This document shows, one piece after another, positions 44,382-53,763 of a stretch of DNA of 64,000 nt. Under the pieces are notes generated by a model. It was given only the letters and a program-made list of their open reading frames with translations, had not been told where the DNA came from and did no database searches. Position numbers and translations under genes: made by a program. This stretch comes from Pedococcus aerophilus (GTDB lineage: Bacteria > Actinomycetota > Actinomycetes > Actinomycetales > Dermatophilaceae): contig NZ_BAAARN010000001.1 of assembly GCF_039532215.1 (NCBI RefSeq), positions 2,279,942 through 2,343,941 on the forward strand, given 5' to 3'. The first letter of the stretch is position 1; every line of letters begins with the position of its first letter.

Positions 44382-46451
44382 GTGTCCAGTGTTCAGCGCG
44401 CTCCCGGGGATGACGATCCAGTCACCCCCGACGACGACGTGCTCGAACCCGCGGCGGAGACGTCTGCTGAGACCCCGCCCGAGGACGTGACCAGCCTCGA
44501 CGCGCAGTCCACCTCGGACGCGAACCGCAAGGGCCGTGCCAACGGCCTCGTCGAGGTACGGCACTGGCCGATCCCCGTGCTCATGCTCGTCGACGTCGCG
44601 ATCCTCGTCGTCATCCTCGTGCTGCTCGCCATGAGCCGGTACGAGCAGAAGGCCTCCATCGTCAACCGCGAGGGCCTTGGCCTGGCCCTGCTGCTCGGCG
44701 CCTGCGTCTACCTCGCCACCTACTCGATGCTCGTCGCCCGCCGCTGCCGGTGGGGCACCCAGGACGAGGTCGTCGGCCTCGCCGTGGTCGCCATCTTCCT
44801 GATGTCCTCGATGAGCGCGGCCTCGATCCTCACCCATCCCGCCATGCTCCCGCTCTCGGTCGCGGTCACCGCTGCACCGTGCGCGGCGTGCGGGTGGTTG
44901 GTCCTCCGGTATGTCGCGGTGCAGTACCACCGCGCGCGCAAGCGCCGTCAGGGCCGGGCCGGTCGACGGGCCCTGGTCGTCGGCGCCGGGTGGGGTGGTC
45001 GCCAGGCCATCGCGATGATGCTCGACGACGCGGGCAGCGTGCTGCACCCCGTCGGCCTCGTCGACGACGACTCCGGCAAGCGCCACCTCGGCATCTCCGG
45101 CATCCGCGTCCAGGGTCGCATCGAGGACCTCCCCGAGCTCGCCCGCCGCCTCGGTGCCGAGGTCGTCCTGCTCGCCGTGCCCTCTGCGTCGCCCGGGCTG
45201 GTGCAGCGTGTCATCGACCTGACCAACCAGGCCGGGGCCGATCTGCTGGTGCTCCCCTCCCTCGACGAGATGCTCTCGACCCAGGGGGTCTCCGGTCCCA
45301 CCCGCGAGGGCATCCCCGGTGGGGTCCGCATCGACCTGCCGCGCCAGGCGTTCCGCCCCGTCCTGCTCGACGACCTGCTCGGCCGCGGTGCCGTCGAGAT
45401 CGACGCCGAGGCCATCGCGTCCTACCTGCGCGACAAGGTCGTCCTCGTCACCGGCGCCGGTGGCTCGATCGGGTCGCAGCTCTGCCGCGAGATCGTGCAG
45501 TACCAGCCCGCCCGCCTCGTCATGACCGACCGCGACGACAGCCTCCTGCACGCGGTCCAGCTGTCCGTCGACGGCCGCGGCATGCTCGACTCCGAGGACC
45601 TGGTGCTGGGCGACCTGCGCACCCCGGGGTTCATCTCCGACCTCATCGGCCGGCACCGACCGGACGTCGTCTTCCACGCGGCGGCCGTCAAGCACCTCAC
45701 CCTGGCCGAGCGGTATGCGTCGGAGGCCTTCCTGACGAACGTCGCCGCGACGAGCGACCTGCTCGCCACCTGCGTCGAGCAGGGGGTCAGCCGCTTCGTC
45801 AACATCTCGACGGACAAGGCCGCCGACCCCGCGAGCGTCCTCGGGTTCAGCAAGCGGATCACCGAGCGCCTCACCGCCTCCTTCGGCGTCAAGGCCGGCC
45901 CGTCGGCGCGCTACATCTCCGTGCGCTTCGGCAACGTCCTCGGGTCCCGGGGTTCGGCGCTGACCACGTTCGCCGCCCAGCTCGCGGCCGGGCGCCCGCT
46001 GACCATCACCTCCGCGGAGATGACCCGCTACTTCATGACCGTCCACGAGGCCTCGCAGCTCGTGCTGCAGGCGGCGGTCCACGGGCGCAGCGGTGAGGGC
46101 CTGATCCTCGACATGGGCAAGCCGCACAACATCGAGCAGCTCGCCCGTCGCTTCGCGGCGCTGCAGGGCTTCCCTCCCCCGACCGTCGTCTACACCGGGG
46201 TGCGTCCCGGCGAGAAGATGACCGAGCGCACCCTGGCCAGCGACGAGCCCGACCACCGCCCGTTCCACGACCTCGTCACCCACGTGGGCATGCCGCTCAT
46301 GCCCGACGACGTCCTGGTCGACATCGACCGGGTGCGGCGCGAGCTGGGCCTGGGCCGCTTCATCGACCTGCACGCCTGGCTCAAGGTCGTCGCGTACGCC
46401 GCCGAGCCCGTCTCCCTGTCGCCCGGCTCCGTCTCCAGCGGCCGGGCATGA
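44382..46451 (+). CDS. Polysaccharide biosynthesis nucleotide-sugar 4,6-dehydratase (WbpM/CapD-like)
   Basis: A 689-residue membrane-bound dehydratase. The N-terminal 60 residues are acidic, then four membrane helices occupy about 60-185. A CoA-binding-like Rossmann domain (VVGAGWGGRQAIAMM) comes next. The SDR catalytic domain has TGAGGSIGSQLCREI, STDKAADPASVLGFSKR (the short S/T...K catalytic form of this family) and VRFGNVLGSRGS. It converts UDP-GlcNAc-type sugars to 4-keto-6-deoxy derivatives for surface glycans. The GTG at 44382 is preferred for its leaderless promoter. An ATG-less longer frame begins at 44298. The stop overlaps the next start (ATGA). Confidence 0.9.
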   Translation: MSSVQRAPGDDDPVTPDDDVLEPAAETSAETPPEDVTSLDAQSTSDANRKGRANGLVEVRHWPIPVLMLVDVAILVVILVLLAMSRYEQKASIVNREGLGLALLLGACVYLATYSMLVARRCRWGTQDEVVGLAVVAIFLMSSMSAASILTHPAMLPLSVAVTAAPCAACGWLVLRYVAVQYHRARKRRQGRAGRRALVVGAGWGGRQAIAMMLDDAGSVLHPVGLVDDDSGKRHLGISGIRVQGRIEDLPELARRLGAEVVLLAVPSASPGLVQRVIDLTNQAGADLLVLPSLDEMLSTQGVSGPTREGIPGGVRIDLPRQAFRPVLLDDLLGRGAVEIDAEAIASYLRDKVVLVTGAGGSIGSQLCREIVQYQPARLVMTDRDDSLLHAVQLSVDGRGMLDSEDLVLGDLRTPGFISDLIGRHRPDVVFHAAAVKHLTLAERYASEAFLTNVAATSDLLATCVEQGVSRFVNISTDKAADPASVLGFSKRITERLTASFGVKAGPSARYISVRFGNVLGSRGSALTTFAAQLAAGRPLTITSAEMTRYFMTVHEASQLVLQAAVHGRSGEGLILDMGKPHNIEQLARRFAALQGFPPPTVVYTGVRPGEKMTERTLASDEPDHRPFHDLVTHVGMPLMPDDVLVDIDRVRRELGLGRFIDLHAWLKVVAYAAEPVSLSPGSVSSGRA

Positions 46452-47623
46452 CCCCAGCCCTCGCCTGGGCCCTGGTCACCTGCACGGCGCTCTCGGTGCT
46501 CGTCGTGCGCGGGACCCTGCCGCTGCTGCGTCGGCACAGCGTCGTCGACATCCCCGCAGACCGGTCGCTGCACGTCGTCCCCACGCCACGCGGTGGTGGG
46601 CTCGGCGTCGTCGCCGCGGTGCTCGGTGCCGTCCTGCTCGTCGCGGCGATCCACCCGGACGCCGTCAAGGGACGGGTCGACGAGCTCTTCCTCGTGCTGC
46701 TGCCGGTCATCGGCTTCGGCGCCGTCGGCTTCGCCGACGACCTGTGGTCACTGTCGGTCCGCATCCGCCTGCTGGTGCAGGGCGCGCTCGGCCTGGTCTG
46801 GAGCCTGTCGGCCATCGCCGTCACCGGCGACGGGGTCGCGTGGGTGCCCTTCGTCCTCCTGGGCACCATCGCGATGGTCAACATCACCAACTTCATGGAC
46901 GGCGTCAACGGCCTCATCTCCGGCCACGCCGTCGTGGCCGGCCTCTGGTACGCCGTCGCCGGCGTCCACTACGACGTGCCGGCCGTCGCGGTCCTCGCTG
47001 TCGGTGTCGCAGCCGGCGGACTCGGCTTCCTGCCCTTCAACCTGCCCACCGCCAAGGTCTTCCTCGGCGACATCGGCTCGTACGCGCTGGGGGCCGCCTG
47101 GGCGGTGCTCGCCTCGTGGCTCGTGCTGCTGCCGGTGCCCACCGAGGTGGCGCTGGCACCGCTGTTCATCCTCGTCCTGGACGCCGGGGTCACCCTCGTC
47201 CGGCGGATGTCGCACGGTGACCGGGTCTTCGAACCGCACCGCCTGCACGTCTACCAGCGGGTCGCCCACGCCGGCTGGCCGCACATGGCGGTGTCGGGGA
47301 TGGTCGCCGCGGCGACCGCGCTCGCCTGCCTGCTCGCCGTCCCCGCGATGCTCGGCGCCTCGCGCCCGACCCGCGGCGCCATCCTCGTCGCCGACGTCGT
47401 CCTCGCTCTCGCGTACCTGGGGCTGCCCCGGTTCGTCGGTGGGTCGGCGCGGTGGGGCGCGGCCCGTGGTGCCGTGCCGCTCGAGGTCGTGACGACGGAC
47501 GGTGTGGCGCCCGGCGCCATACCTCCCGCCGCGTCCCCGGTCGCGGACCCGGCGCCGCCGACAGCCACGGACACAGCCCTGGCCGCGGACGTCGACCGGC
47601 CCCTGCAGGAACCCACGTCGTGA
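46448..47623 (+). CDS. Undecaprenyl-phosphate glycosyl-1-phosphate transferase (WecA/MraY-like)
   Basis: A 391-residue polytopic transferase with about ten membrane helices. It shows family motifs GFADDLWSLSVRIRLL, NITNFMDGVNGLISG and FLPFNLPTAKVFLGDIGS, and the His-rich loop EPHRLHVYQR. It starts polysaccharide chains by moving a sugar-1-phosphate from UDP-sugar to undecaprenyl phosphate on the inner membrane face. Together with the upstream dehydratase it would form the first lipid-linked sugar. The C-terminal 60 residues are Pro/Ala-rich and disordered. The start overlaps the dehydratase stop by four bases. Confidence 0.92.
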   Translation: MTPALAWALVTCTALSVLVVRGTLPLLRRHSVVDIPADRSLHVVPTPRGGGLGVVAAVLGAVLLVAAIHPDAVKGRVDELFLVLLPVIGFGAVGFADDLWSLSVRIRLLVQGALGLVWSLSAIAVTGDGVAWVPFVLLGTIAMVNITNFMDGVNGLISGHAVVAGLWYAVAGVHYDVPAVAVLAVGVAAGGLGFLPFNLPTAKVFLGDIGSYALGAAWAVLASWLVLLPVPTEVALAPLFILVLDAGVTLVRRMSHGDRVFEPHRLHVYQRVAHAGWPHMAVSGMVAAATALACLLAVPAMLGASRPTRGAILVADVVLALAYLGLPRFVGGSARWGAARGAVPLEVVTTDGVAPGAIPPAASPVADPAPPTATDTALAADVDRPLQEPTS

Positions 47624-48879
47624 GGATCCTGCTGCTCACGCACTACTACGCCCCCGAGGGTGGCGCCCCGCAGCAGCGGTGGGGCGCGCTGGCCGAGCAC
47701 TTCCTCGCCGCCGGGCACGAGCTGACCGTCATCGCCCCCGCTCCGCACTACCCGCACGGGAGCCTGTTGCCCGAGCACGCCGCCATGGCTCCCGGGGCGG
47801 TGCACTCCGGCCCGCACGGCGAGACCGTGCACCGGGTCGCCTTCCGGGGGTACGCCGGGGACGTCGGGTCGAGGTTCGTCGACCAGGTCGTCGCAGCACG
47901 GGCCGCGGTCCGGACCGCGCGCACCACTGCTGCCGGGTCGCGGCCGCAGGTCGTCGTCGCGACGGTGCCGTCCCTGCCGATGCTCTGGGCCGGGCGCCGG
48001 GTCGCGGCCCGCCTCGGGGTGCCGGTCGTGGCCGAGATGCGCGACGCGTGGCCGGACCTGCTCACCGTGGCCGACGAGTGGGACGCGGTCTCCGCGGGAC
48101 GGGGGCGCCAGGCGGTGCGCCGTGTCTCCCGTGGCGGGCTGGCCGGGGTCGGCCGGGCCACGACCTACGAGCAGCGCCGGGCCGACGCCGTCGTGACGAC
48201 CACCGACACGTTCGCCCAGGTACTGCGGGACCGCGGCCTCGGGCGGGTCCACGTCGTGCGCAACGGCGCCCACCCCGTCCCCGGCTATGACGGCCACACC
48301 CCTCGCGACGCCGCGGACGGCACCCTCAACGTGCTCTATGCCGGGACGATGGGCCGGGCCCAGGGTCTCGCGACTGCGGTGCAGGCCGCCGCCCTTGCCG
48401 GTGGCCGCGGCACGCGCGTCCGCCTGCGGCTCGTCGGTGACGGCGCCGACCGCGCCCAGCTCGTCGCGCTCGCGGCTGCTGAACGCGTCGAGGTCGAGTT
48501 CGTCGAACCGGTCCCGCGCGCAGCCATGGGCGAGCACTACGCCTGGTGCGACACGGTGCTGGTCAGCCTGCGGCCGTGGCCCGCGCTGGAGCTGACCGTT
48601 CCCTCCAAGCTGTACGAGGCGATGGCCCTCGGCGTCCACGTCACCGGTTCGGTGGCGGGCGAGGCGGCCGACATCATCACCGGGTCGCACGTCGGCCACG
48701 TCGCGACACCGGGCGATCCGGCCGCGCTGGCCGAGGTCTGGGAGTCGGTGGCCGCTGACCGCAGCCTCCTCGACCCGGGGACCGACGGCATCGCGTGGGT
48801 CGGCGAGCACGCCGAGGACTCGCGCCTCGCCGCCGACTACCTCGAGATCCTCGACGGCGTGGTGACCGGCCGTGGCTGA
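47620..48879 (+). CDS. Glycosyltransferase family 4
   Basis: A 419-residue GT-B transferase. The GTG at 47620 overlaps the previous stop (GTGA) and gives MRILLLTHYYAPEGGAPQQRW, the typical GT4 opening. Donor-site segments are VLYAGTMGRAQGL (about 228) and ALELTVPSKLYEAMALGVHVTGS (about 325), with the family's PxKxYEAMA element. It should add a sugar to the lipid-linked oligosaccharide in the cytoplasm. Similar to WbuB/WbdH-like proteins next to WecA-type enzymes. Donor and linkage cannot be predicted. Confidence 0.9.
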   Translation: MRILLLTHYYAPEGGAPQQRWGALAEHFLAAGHELTVIAPAPHYPHGSLLPEHAAMAPGAVHSGPHGETVHRVAFRGYAGDVGSRFVDQVVAARAAVRTARTTAAGSRPQVVVATVPSLPMLWAGRRVAARLGVPVVAEMRDAWPDLLTVADEWDAVSAGRGRQAVRRVSRGGLAGVGRATTYEQRRADAVVTTTDTFAQVLRDRGLGRVHVVRNGAHPVPGYDGHTPRDAADGTLNVLYAGTMGRAQGLATAVQAAALAGGRGTRVRLRLVGDGADRAQLVALAAAERVEVEFVEPVPRAAMGEHYAWCDTVLVSLRPWPALELTVPSKLYEAMALGVHVTGSVAGEAADIITGSHVGHVATPGDPAALAEVWESVAADRSLLDPGTDGIAWVGEHAEDSRLAADYLEILDGVVTGRG

Positions 48880-50728
48880 CCGCACCACCCGCGCCGGTGG
48901 GGTGGATACCCTGCGCAACCTCGGGATCCTCGTCGTCATGCTCCGCAGGCACGCCCAGGACGACCCCGCGCGCCTCGCCGTGCAGGGCATGCGGCGGATG
49001 CCGCCACGCGTCCGCCGACCGGTCGCCCGGGCGCTCGCCCGCGCCGCGAGGCCGGCTGCGGCCAGTCCGCTCCAGGCCCTCGGCAGCTACCTCGCCGACC
49101 GCCCTGAGGACGCCCGCCGTGTGCTGCGGGACCTGCCCGCCTCGACGCTCGGGGGCAGCCGCATCGCCTCCGAGCTCGCCGTGCAGCTCGACCTCGACGT
49201 CCCGCCGGGCGCCGGTGCCGTATTGCGATCGCGCGCGCTGTGGCGTCGCGGCGACCTCACCGCCGCCATCGCGCTGCTCGAGGCCGCGCCCGGCCGGGCC
49301 GCCCGTCGCCAGGCCCAGCGCCTCGCCTCCGAGCTGGCCACGATGCGTCCCGGCTACGCCGTGCCGGTGCGGTGGTCCTCCTCGTCGCACGTCGATGCCA
49401 GCCCAGTCACGGACCGCGGTGACCGCACGGACCCCGGTGACTTCACGATCGCGGCGCCGGCCGGTGGTGTGGCTCCGCGCCATACGGGTGGGGAGCGGTC
49501 GGGGGCACCACGGGCCCTGCACCTGCTCACCAACTCGTTGCCATGGACGCAGTCGGGTTATGCGCTGCGGTCCCACTCGATCCTGCGCGCGCAGGCCGGG
49601 CTGGGGATCGGCGTCCGTGCGGTGACCCGGCTGGGCTACCCCGTCAACGTCGGGCTCCCGTGGGCATCGAGCAGCGATGTCGTGGACGGCGTGCCGTACC
49701 ACCGGCTGCTGCCGCGCCGGATGTCCGCGACGTCGGAGGGGCGCCTCGAGCAGACCGCGGAGCTGTTGAGGTTCCACGTGGAACAGTTCGCGCCGACCGT
49801 GCTGCACACCACCACCCACTTCCCGAACGCGCTCGTCGCGCGGGCGGTTGCGGGGGCGGCCGGTCTGCCGTGGGTCTACGAGGCGCGCGGCCAGCTCGAG
49901 AAGACCTGGCTCGCATCCCGGCCCGCCGACCAGCGCGACGAGGGGGCGGCGAGCGAACGGTTCAGGCTCTGGCACGCCAAGGAGACCGAGGTCGCCGTCG
50001 CTGCCGACCACGTCGTCGTGCTGTCGGAGGTGATGCGCGACGACCTCGTCCAGCGCGGGGTGCAGCCCAGTCGCATCACCGTCGTGCCGAACGCCGTCGA
50101 CGCCGGCCTGCTCGAAGGACGCACGACCCCGCGCGAGGGACGTCGGGCGCTCGGCCTCCCCGAGGAGGGCCGGTGGGTCGGGACGGTGTCCTCGCTCGTC
50201 GACTACGAGGGGCTCGACGTGCTGCTGCACGCCGTCCGCCGGCTGCGCGACGAGGGGCTCGACGTGCGATGCGCGATCGCCGGCGACGGCATCTCGCGCC
50301 CGTCGCTGCAGCAGCTCGTCACCACTCTCGGCCTCGACGACGTCGTGGTGATGCCGGGCCGGGTCAGCCGCGCCGAGGCGGCACGGTGGCACCGCGCCCT
50401 CGACGTCTTCGTCGTCCCGCGTCGCGACACCCTCGTCTGCCGGACCGTCACCCCGCTGAAGCCGATCGAGGCGATGGCGGCGGGACGCCCGGTCGTGGCC
50501 AGCGACCTGCCCGCACTGGCCGAGATCGTCGCCGGACCGGGCAGCGGACTGCTCGCGACGCCGGACGATGCCGGTGCGCTGGCGGGTAGACTCCACGGGC
50601 TGCTCGAGGACGACTCCCTGTGGCAGCAGCTGGCCGCCGGAGGCCGGGAGTTCGCCGCGACGCGGACCTGGCAGGCCATGGCCGCCCGCTACCACGATAT
50701 CTACGAGACCCTGGGGAGCAGACCGTGA
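48872..50728 (+). CDS. Glycosyltransferase with N-terminal helical extension
   Basis: A 618-residue protein starting with GTG eight bases before the previous stop. The first 190 residues are Arg/Ala-rich helices with a TPR-like look (GDLTAAIALLEAAPGRAARRQAQRLAS). The GT4 portion runs from about 210 to the end: LLTNSLPWTQSGYALRSHS, then GTVSSLVDYEGLDVLLHAVRRL and the donor motif PLKPIEAMAAGRPVVASDLPAL. The acceptor and donor are unknown. An internal palindrome resembling parS lies at 49771-49784. The stop overlaps the next gene (GTGA). Confidence 0.88.
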   Translation: MADRTTRAGGVDTLRNLGILVVMLRRHAQDDPARLAVQGMRRMPPRVRRPVARALARAARPAAASPLQALGSYLADRPEDARRVLRDLPASTLGGSRIASELAVQLDLDVPPGAGAVLRSRALWRRGDLTAAIALLEAAPGRAARRQAQRLASELATMRPGYAVPVRWSSSSHVDASPVTDRGDRTDPGDFTIAAPAGGVAPRHTGGERSGAPRALHLLTNSLPWTQSGYALRSHSILRAQAGLGIGVRAVTRLGYPVNVGLPWASSSDVVDGVPYHRLLPRRMSATSEGRLEQTAELLRFHVEQFAPTVLHTTTHFPNALVARAVAGAAGLPWVYEARGQLEKTWLASRPADQRDEGAASERFRLWHAKETEVAVAADHVVVLSEVMRDDLVQRGVQPSRITVVPNAVDAGLLEGRTTPREGRRALGLPEEGRWVGTVSSLVDYEGLDVLLHAVRRLRDEGLDVRCAIAGDGISRPSLQQLVTTLGLDDVVVMPGRVSRAEAARWHRALDVFVVPRRDTLVCRTVTPLKPIEAMAAGRPVVASDLPALAEIVAGPGSGLLATPDDAGALAGRLHGLLEDDSLWQQLAAGGREFAATRTWQAMAARYHDIYETLGSRP

Positions 50729-51621
50729 GCGAACGGGCTCGCACCCTCTCACCCCTCGACGGGGTGGACGACGTCCAGCTGGAGGTCGTCGACATCAGCG
50801 GCCTCAAGCCGGTCGGCCAGCGCGTCTCGCTCGGCGCGTACGTCCACCAGCTGTGGAAGCGCCGCTACTTCATCTGGGCCGACTCGCGGGCGCGGGCCTT
50901 CGCCGGCAACCGCGACACCCTGCTCGGCCGCTTCTGGCTGGTCGGCAAGCCGGTCCTGGACGGCTTCACGTACTTCCTGATCTTCGGCGTCCTGCTCGGC
51001 ACCGCGCGAGGGGTCGAGAACTACATCGGCTTCCTGCTCATCGGCGTCTTCATGTTCTCGTTCACCTCGGGGTCGCTCAACGGCGGCGCCACGGTCATGA
51101 TCGCGGGCAAGAACCTCATCCGTGCGTTCTCGTTCCCCCGGGCCTCGATCCCGCTGGCCCTGGCGCTGCGCCAGGCGATCTCGATGTTCCCCGTGGTCAT
51201 CACGATGCTCATCATGATCATGGTCATCCCGCCGCACGCGAAGGTGACCTGGCTGTGGGCGTTGTTCCCCCTGGTCTTCCTGCTCCAGCTCTCCTTCAAC
51301 ACCGGCCTGATCCTGTATGCCGCGCGGCTCACCAGTGCCCTGCCCGACCTGCGGATGATCATCGGGTTCGCCTCGCGCTTCTGGATGTACGGGTCCGGGG
51401 TCATGTACTCGATCGAGCGCTGGGTGACCCACCCGAAGGCGCTCGCCGCGATGGAGCTCAACCCCGCGTTCTGCGTGCTGGAGATCAGCCGCGACCTGCT
51501 GCTCTACGGCGTCATGCCCGACATCAAGCTGTGGCTGACGCTGACCGCGTGGGCCGTCGTGACGCCGATCCTGGGGTTCCTGTACTTCTGGCAGGGCGAG
51601 GAGGAGTACGGCCGTGAGTGA
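50725..51621 (+). CDS. Polysaccharide ABC transporter permease (Wzm-like)
   Basis: A 298-residue ABC-2 type permease with six membrane helices. It contains FWLVGKPVLDGFTYFLIFGVLLGTARG, an internal SFPRASIPLALALRQ segment and the C-terminal ELNPAFCVLEISRDLLLYG, all seen in TagG/Wzm/RfbA proteins. With the ATPase encoded next it would export the finished lipid-linked glycan across the membrane. The GTG start overlaps the previous stop by four bases, and its own stop overlaps the ATPase start by eight. Confidence 0.93.
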   Translation: MSERARTLSPLDGVDDVQLEVVDISGLKPVGQRVSLGAYVHQLWKRRYFIWADSRARAFAGNRDTLLGRFWLVGKPVLDGFTYFLIFGVLLGTARGVENYIGFLLIGVFMFSFTSGSLNGGATVMIAGKNLIRAFSFPRASIPLALALRQAISMFPVVITMLIMIMVIPPHAKVTWLWALFPLVFLLQLSFNTGLILYAARLTSALPDLRMIIGFASRFWMYGSGVMYSIERWVTHPKALAAMELNPAFCVLEISRDLLLYGVMPDIKLWLTLTAWAVVTPILGFLYFWQGEEEYGRE

Positions 51622-52594
51622 CACCCACCTCGAGGAGGTCTCCACCGCCGACGTCGACAACGACGGCCAGAGCCCTCCCGACGCCGACCAAGGGCCCAAG
51701 AAGGGCATCGAGGTGCCGCTCGGTCCCCCCACGGTCGTGGTCCAGCGCCTCTCGGTCCACTACCGCGTCGCCAGCAAGGAGCGCGAGAGCCAGGACGCGA
51801 CCCGGGCCCAGCGCGCCGCCCGCCGCATCGGCTGGGACCGCACGGTCACCGTCAAGGCCGTCGACGACGTGTCCTTCGTGGCCCGCGCCGGTGAGGCGAT
51901 CGGCGTCGTCGGCCACAACGGCTCCGGCAAGAGCACCCTGCTGCGCGTGATGGCCGGGCTCGAGACCCCCACGAAGGGCCGGGTCCTGGCCCACTCCACT
52001 CCGTCCTTCCTCGGGGTGAACGCCGCCCTCATGCCCGAGCTGTCCGGCATGGAGAACGTCCGCCTCGGGCTGCTGGCCATGGGGATGACGCCCAAGGAGG
52101 TCCGCGAGGCGATCCCCGACGTCGTCGAGCTCGCCGGGATCGGTCGCTCCGTCCACCTGCCGATGAAGACGTACTCCTCCGGCATGGGTGCCCGCCTGCG
52201 CTTCGCCATCTCGGCCGCGGCACGTCCGGAGATCCTGCTCATCGACGAGGCGCTCGCGACGGGCGATGCGGCCTCCAAGGAGCGCAGCGAGGCCCGGATG
52301 GCCCAGATCCGCGAGCAGGCGGGAACGATCTTCCTCGTCTCCCACGCGGCCCAGACCATCGAGGAGATGTGCACCCGGGCGATCTGGCTGCACCAGGGCG
52401 AGATGGTGCTCGACGGTCCCGCCTACGAGACCGCCCGCGCCTACCGCTGGTGGGCCTGGAACATCGCCAAGGGTGAGACGGCCAAGGCCGACGTCCTGCT
52501 CGAGGCCGCCCGGGCCCAGCTGCGTGCGACCGTGGTCCAGCCCGAGGACACCAGCACCGACCAACACCTTTCACGACACTCGTCGAGAAACTGA
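51614..52594 (+). CDS. Polysaccharide ABC transporter ATP-binding protein (Wzt/TagH-like)
   Basis: A 326-residue ATPase. After a 35-residue acidic start come a LSVHYRV strand, Walker A GHNGSGKSTLL (about 99-109), the TagH-family segment SFLGVNAALMPELSGMENV, signature YSSGMGARLRFAISA and Walker B ILLIDEALATGD. It lacks the C-terminal carbohydrate-binding domain of O9a-type Wzt, so export would not depend on a chain-terminal signal read by this protein. The last 60 residues form a charged extension. Pairs with the permease upstream. Confidence 0.93.
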   Translation: MSDTHLEEVSTADVDNDGQSPPDADQGPKKGIEVPLGPPTVVVQRLSVHYRVASKERESQDATRAQRAARRIGWDRTVTVKAVDDVSFVARAGEAIGVVGHNGSGKSTLLRVMAGLETPTKGRVLAHSTPSFLGVNAALMPELSGMENVRLGLLAMGMTPKEVREAIPDVVELAGIGRSVHLPMKTYSSGMGARLRFAISAAARPEILLIDEALATGDAASKERSEARMAQIREQAGTIFLVSHAAQTIEEMCTRAIWLHQGEMVLDGPAYETARAYRWWAWNIAKGETAKADVLLEAARAQLRATVVQPEDTSTDQHLSRHSSRN

Positions 52595-52608
52595 CGGAAG
52601 AGAACTTC

Positions 52609-53757
52609 TTGACCCTGCGCATCATGACCATCTACGGCACCCGCCCGGAGGCCATCAAGGTCGCCCCCGTCATCAAGGCCCTCGAGGCCCACCCGGACTT
52701 CGAGTCCGTGACGGTCGTGACGGGTCAGCACCGCGAGATGCTCGACCAGGTCAACGAGATCTTCGGGATCGTCCCCGACCACGACCTCGACGTGTTCGCG
52801 CACGGCCAGACCCTCAACGGCCTGATGGCCAAGGTGTTCGACCGGCTCGACCCCGTGCTCGTCGACGTGGCTCCCGACGCCGTGATCGTCCAGGGCGACA
52901 CCTCCACCGTGGCCGCGGCCTCGATCGCGGCGTTCTACCGCCGCATCCCGGTCGTGCACATCGAGGCCGGCCTGCGCAGCGGCGACATCAACTCGCCATT
53001 CCCCGAGGAGGCCAACCGCAAGCTGACGAGCCAGACGACGGCCCTGCACCTCGCGCCGACCTCCACGTCGCAGGCGAACCTCCTGCGCGAGGCGATCGAC
53101 CCGGCCACCGTCGCGGTCACCGGCAACACCGTCATCGACGCGCTCCTGCACACGGTCAAGCAGGACCTCGCCTTCACCGACCCGCGGCTCGCCGAGGTCG
53201 AGGCGTCCGGTCGTCCGGTCCTGCTCGTCACCACCCACCGCCGCGAGAACTGGGGCGGTGCCATGGAGGGTGTCGGCCGTGCCCTGCGCCGCCTGGCCGA
53301 GGCGTACCCCGACTTCCACGTCATCCTCCCCGTGCACCGCAACCCGATCGTGCGCGAGGCCGTGCTGCCGCAGATCGAGGGCCTGCCGAACGTGCTCGTC
53401 ACCGAGCCGATGGCGTACGGCGAGTTCACCCGCCTGATGGGCCTGTCGACGATCGTCCTCACCGACTCCGGCGGCGTGCAGGAGGAGGCTCCGTCCCTCG
53501 GCAAGCCGGTACTCGTCATGCGCGACAACACCGAGCGCCCCGAGGCGGTCTCCGCCGGCACCGTGAAGCTCATCGGCACCGACGAGGAGCGCATCGTCGC
53601 CGAGGTGTCGCGGCTGGTCGACGACCCCGCCGCATACGAGGCGATGTCCCAGGCGGTCAACCCGTATGGCGACGGGCTGGCCGCCGACCGCTCGGTCGCG
53701 GCGATCGCCGCGCTGTTCGGGATCGGCGAGCGGCTGCCCGAGTTCACCCCGAGGTAG
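52609..53757 (+). CDS. wecB: UDP-N-acetylglucosamine 2-epimerase (non-hydrolysing)
   Basis: A 382-residue enzyme that interconverts UDP-GlcNAc and UDP-ManNAc. Family motifs are IYGTRPEAIKVAPVIKAL, VTGQHREMLDQV, VQGDTSTVAAASIAAFY, HIEAGLRSGDINSPFPEE and the C-terminal LTDSGGVQEEAPSLGKPVLVMR. The start appears to be TTG at 52609 with GGAAGAG upstream. Its presence suggests a ManNAc-derived residue in the polymer. It lies 14 bases after the ATPase gene. Confidence 0.95.
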   Translation: MTLRIMTIYGTRPEAIKVAPVIKALEAHPDFESVTVVTGQHREMLDQVNEIFGIVPDHDLDVFAHGQTLNGLMAKVFDRLDPVLVDVAPDAVIVQGDTSTVAAASIAAFYRRIPVVHIEAGLRSGDINSPFPEEANRKLTSQTTALHLAPTSTSQANLLREAIDPATVAVTGNTVIDALLHTVKQDLAFTDPRLAEVEASGRPVLLVTTHRRENWGGAMEGVGRALRRLAEAYPDFHVILPVHRNPIVREAVLPQIEGLPNVLVTEPMAYGEFTRLMGLSTIVLTDSGGVQEEAPSLGKPVLVMRDNTERPEAVSAGTVKLIGTDEERIVAEVSRLVDDPAAYEAMSQAVNPYGDGLAADRSVAAIAALFGIGERLPEFTPR

Positions 53758-53763
53758 TCGACG

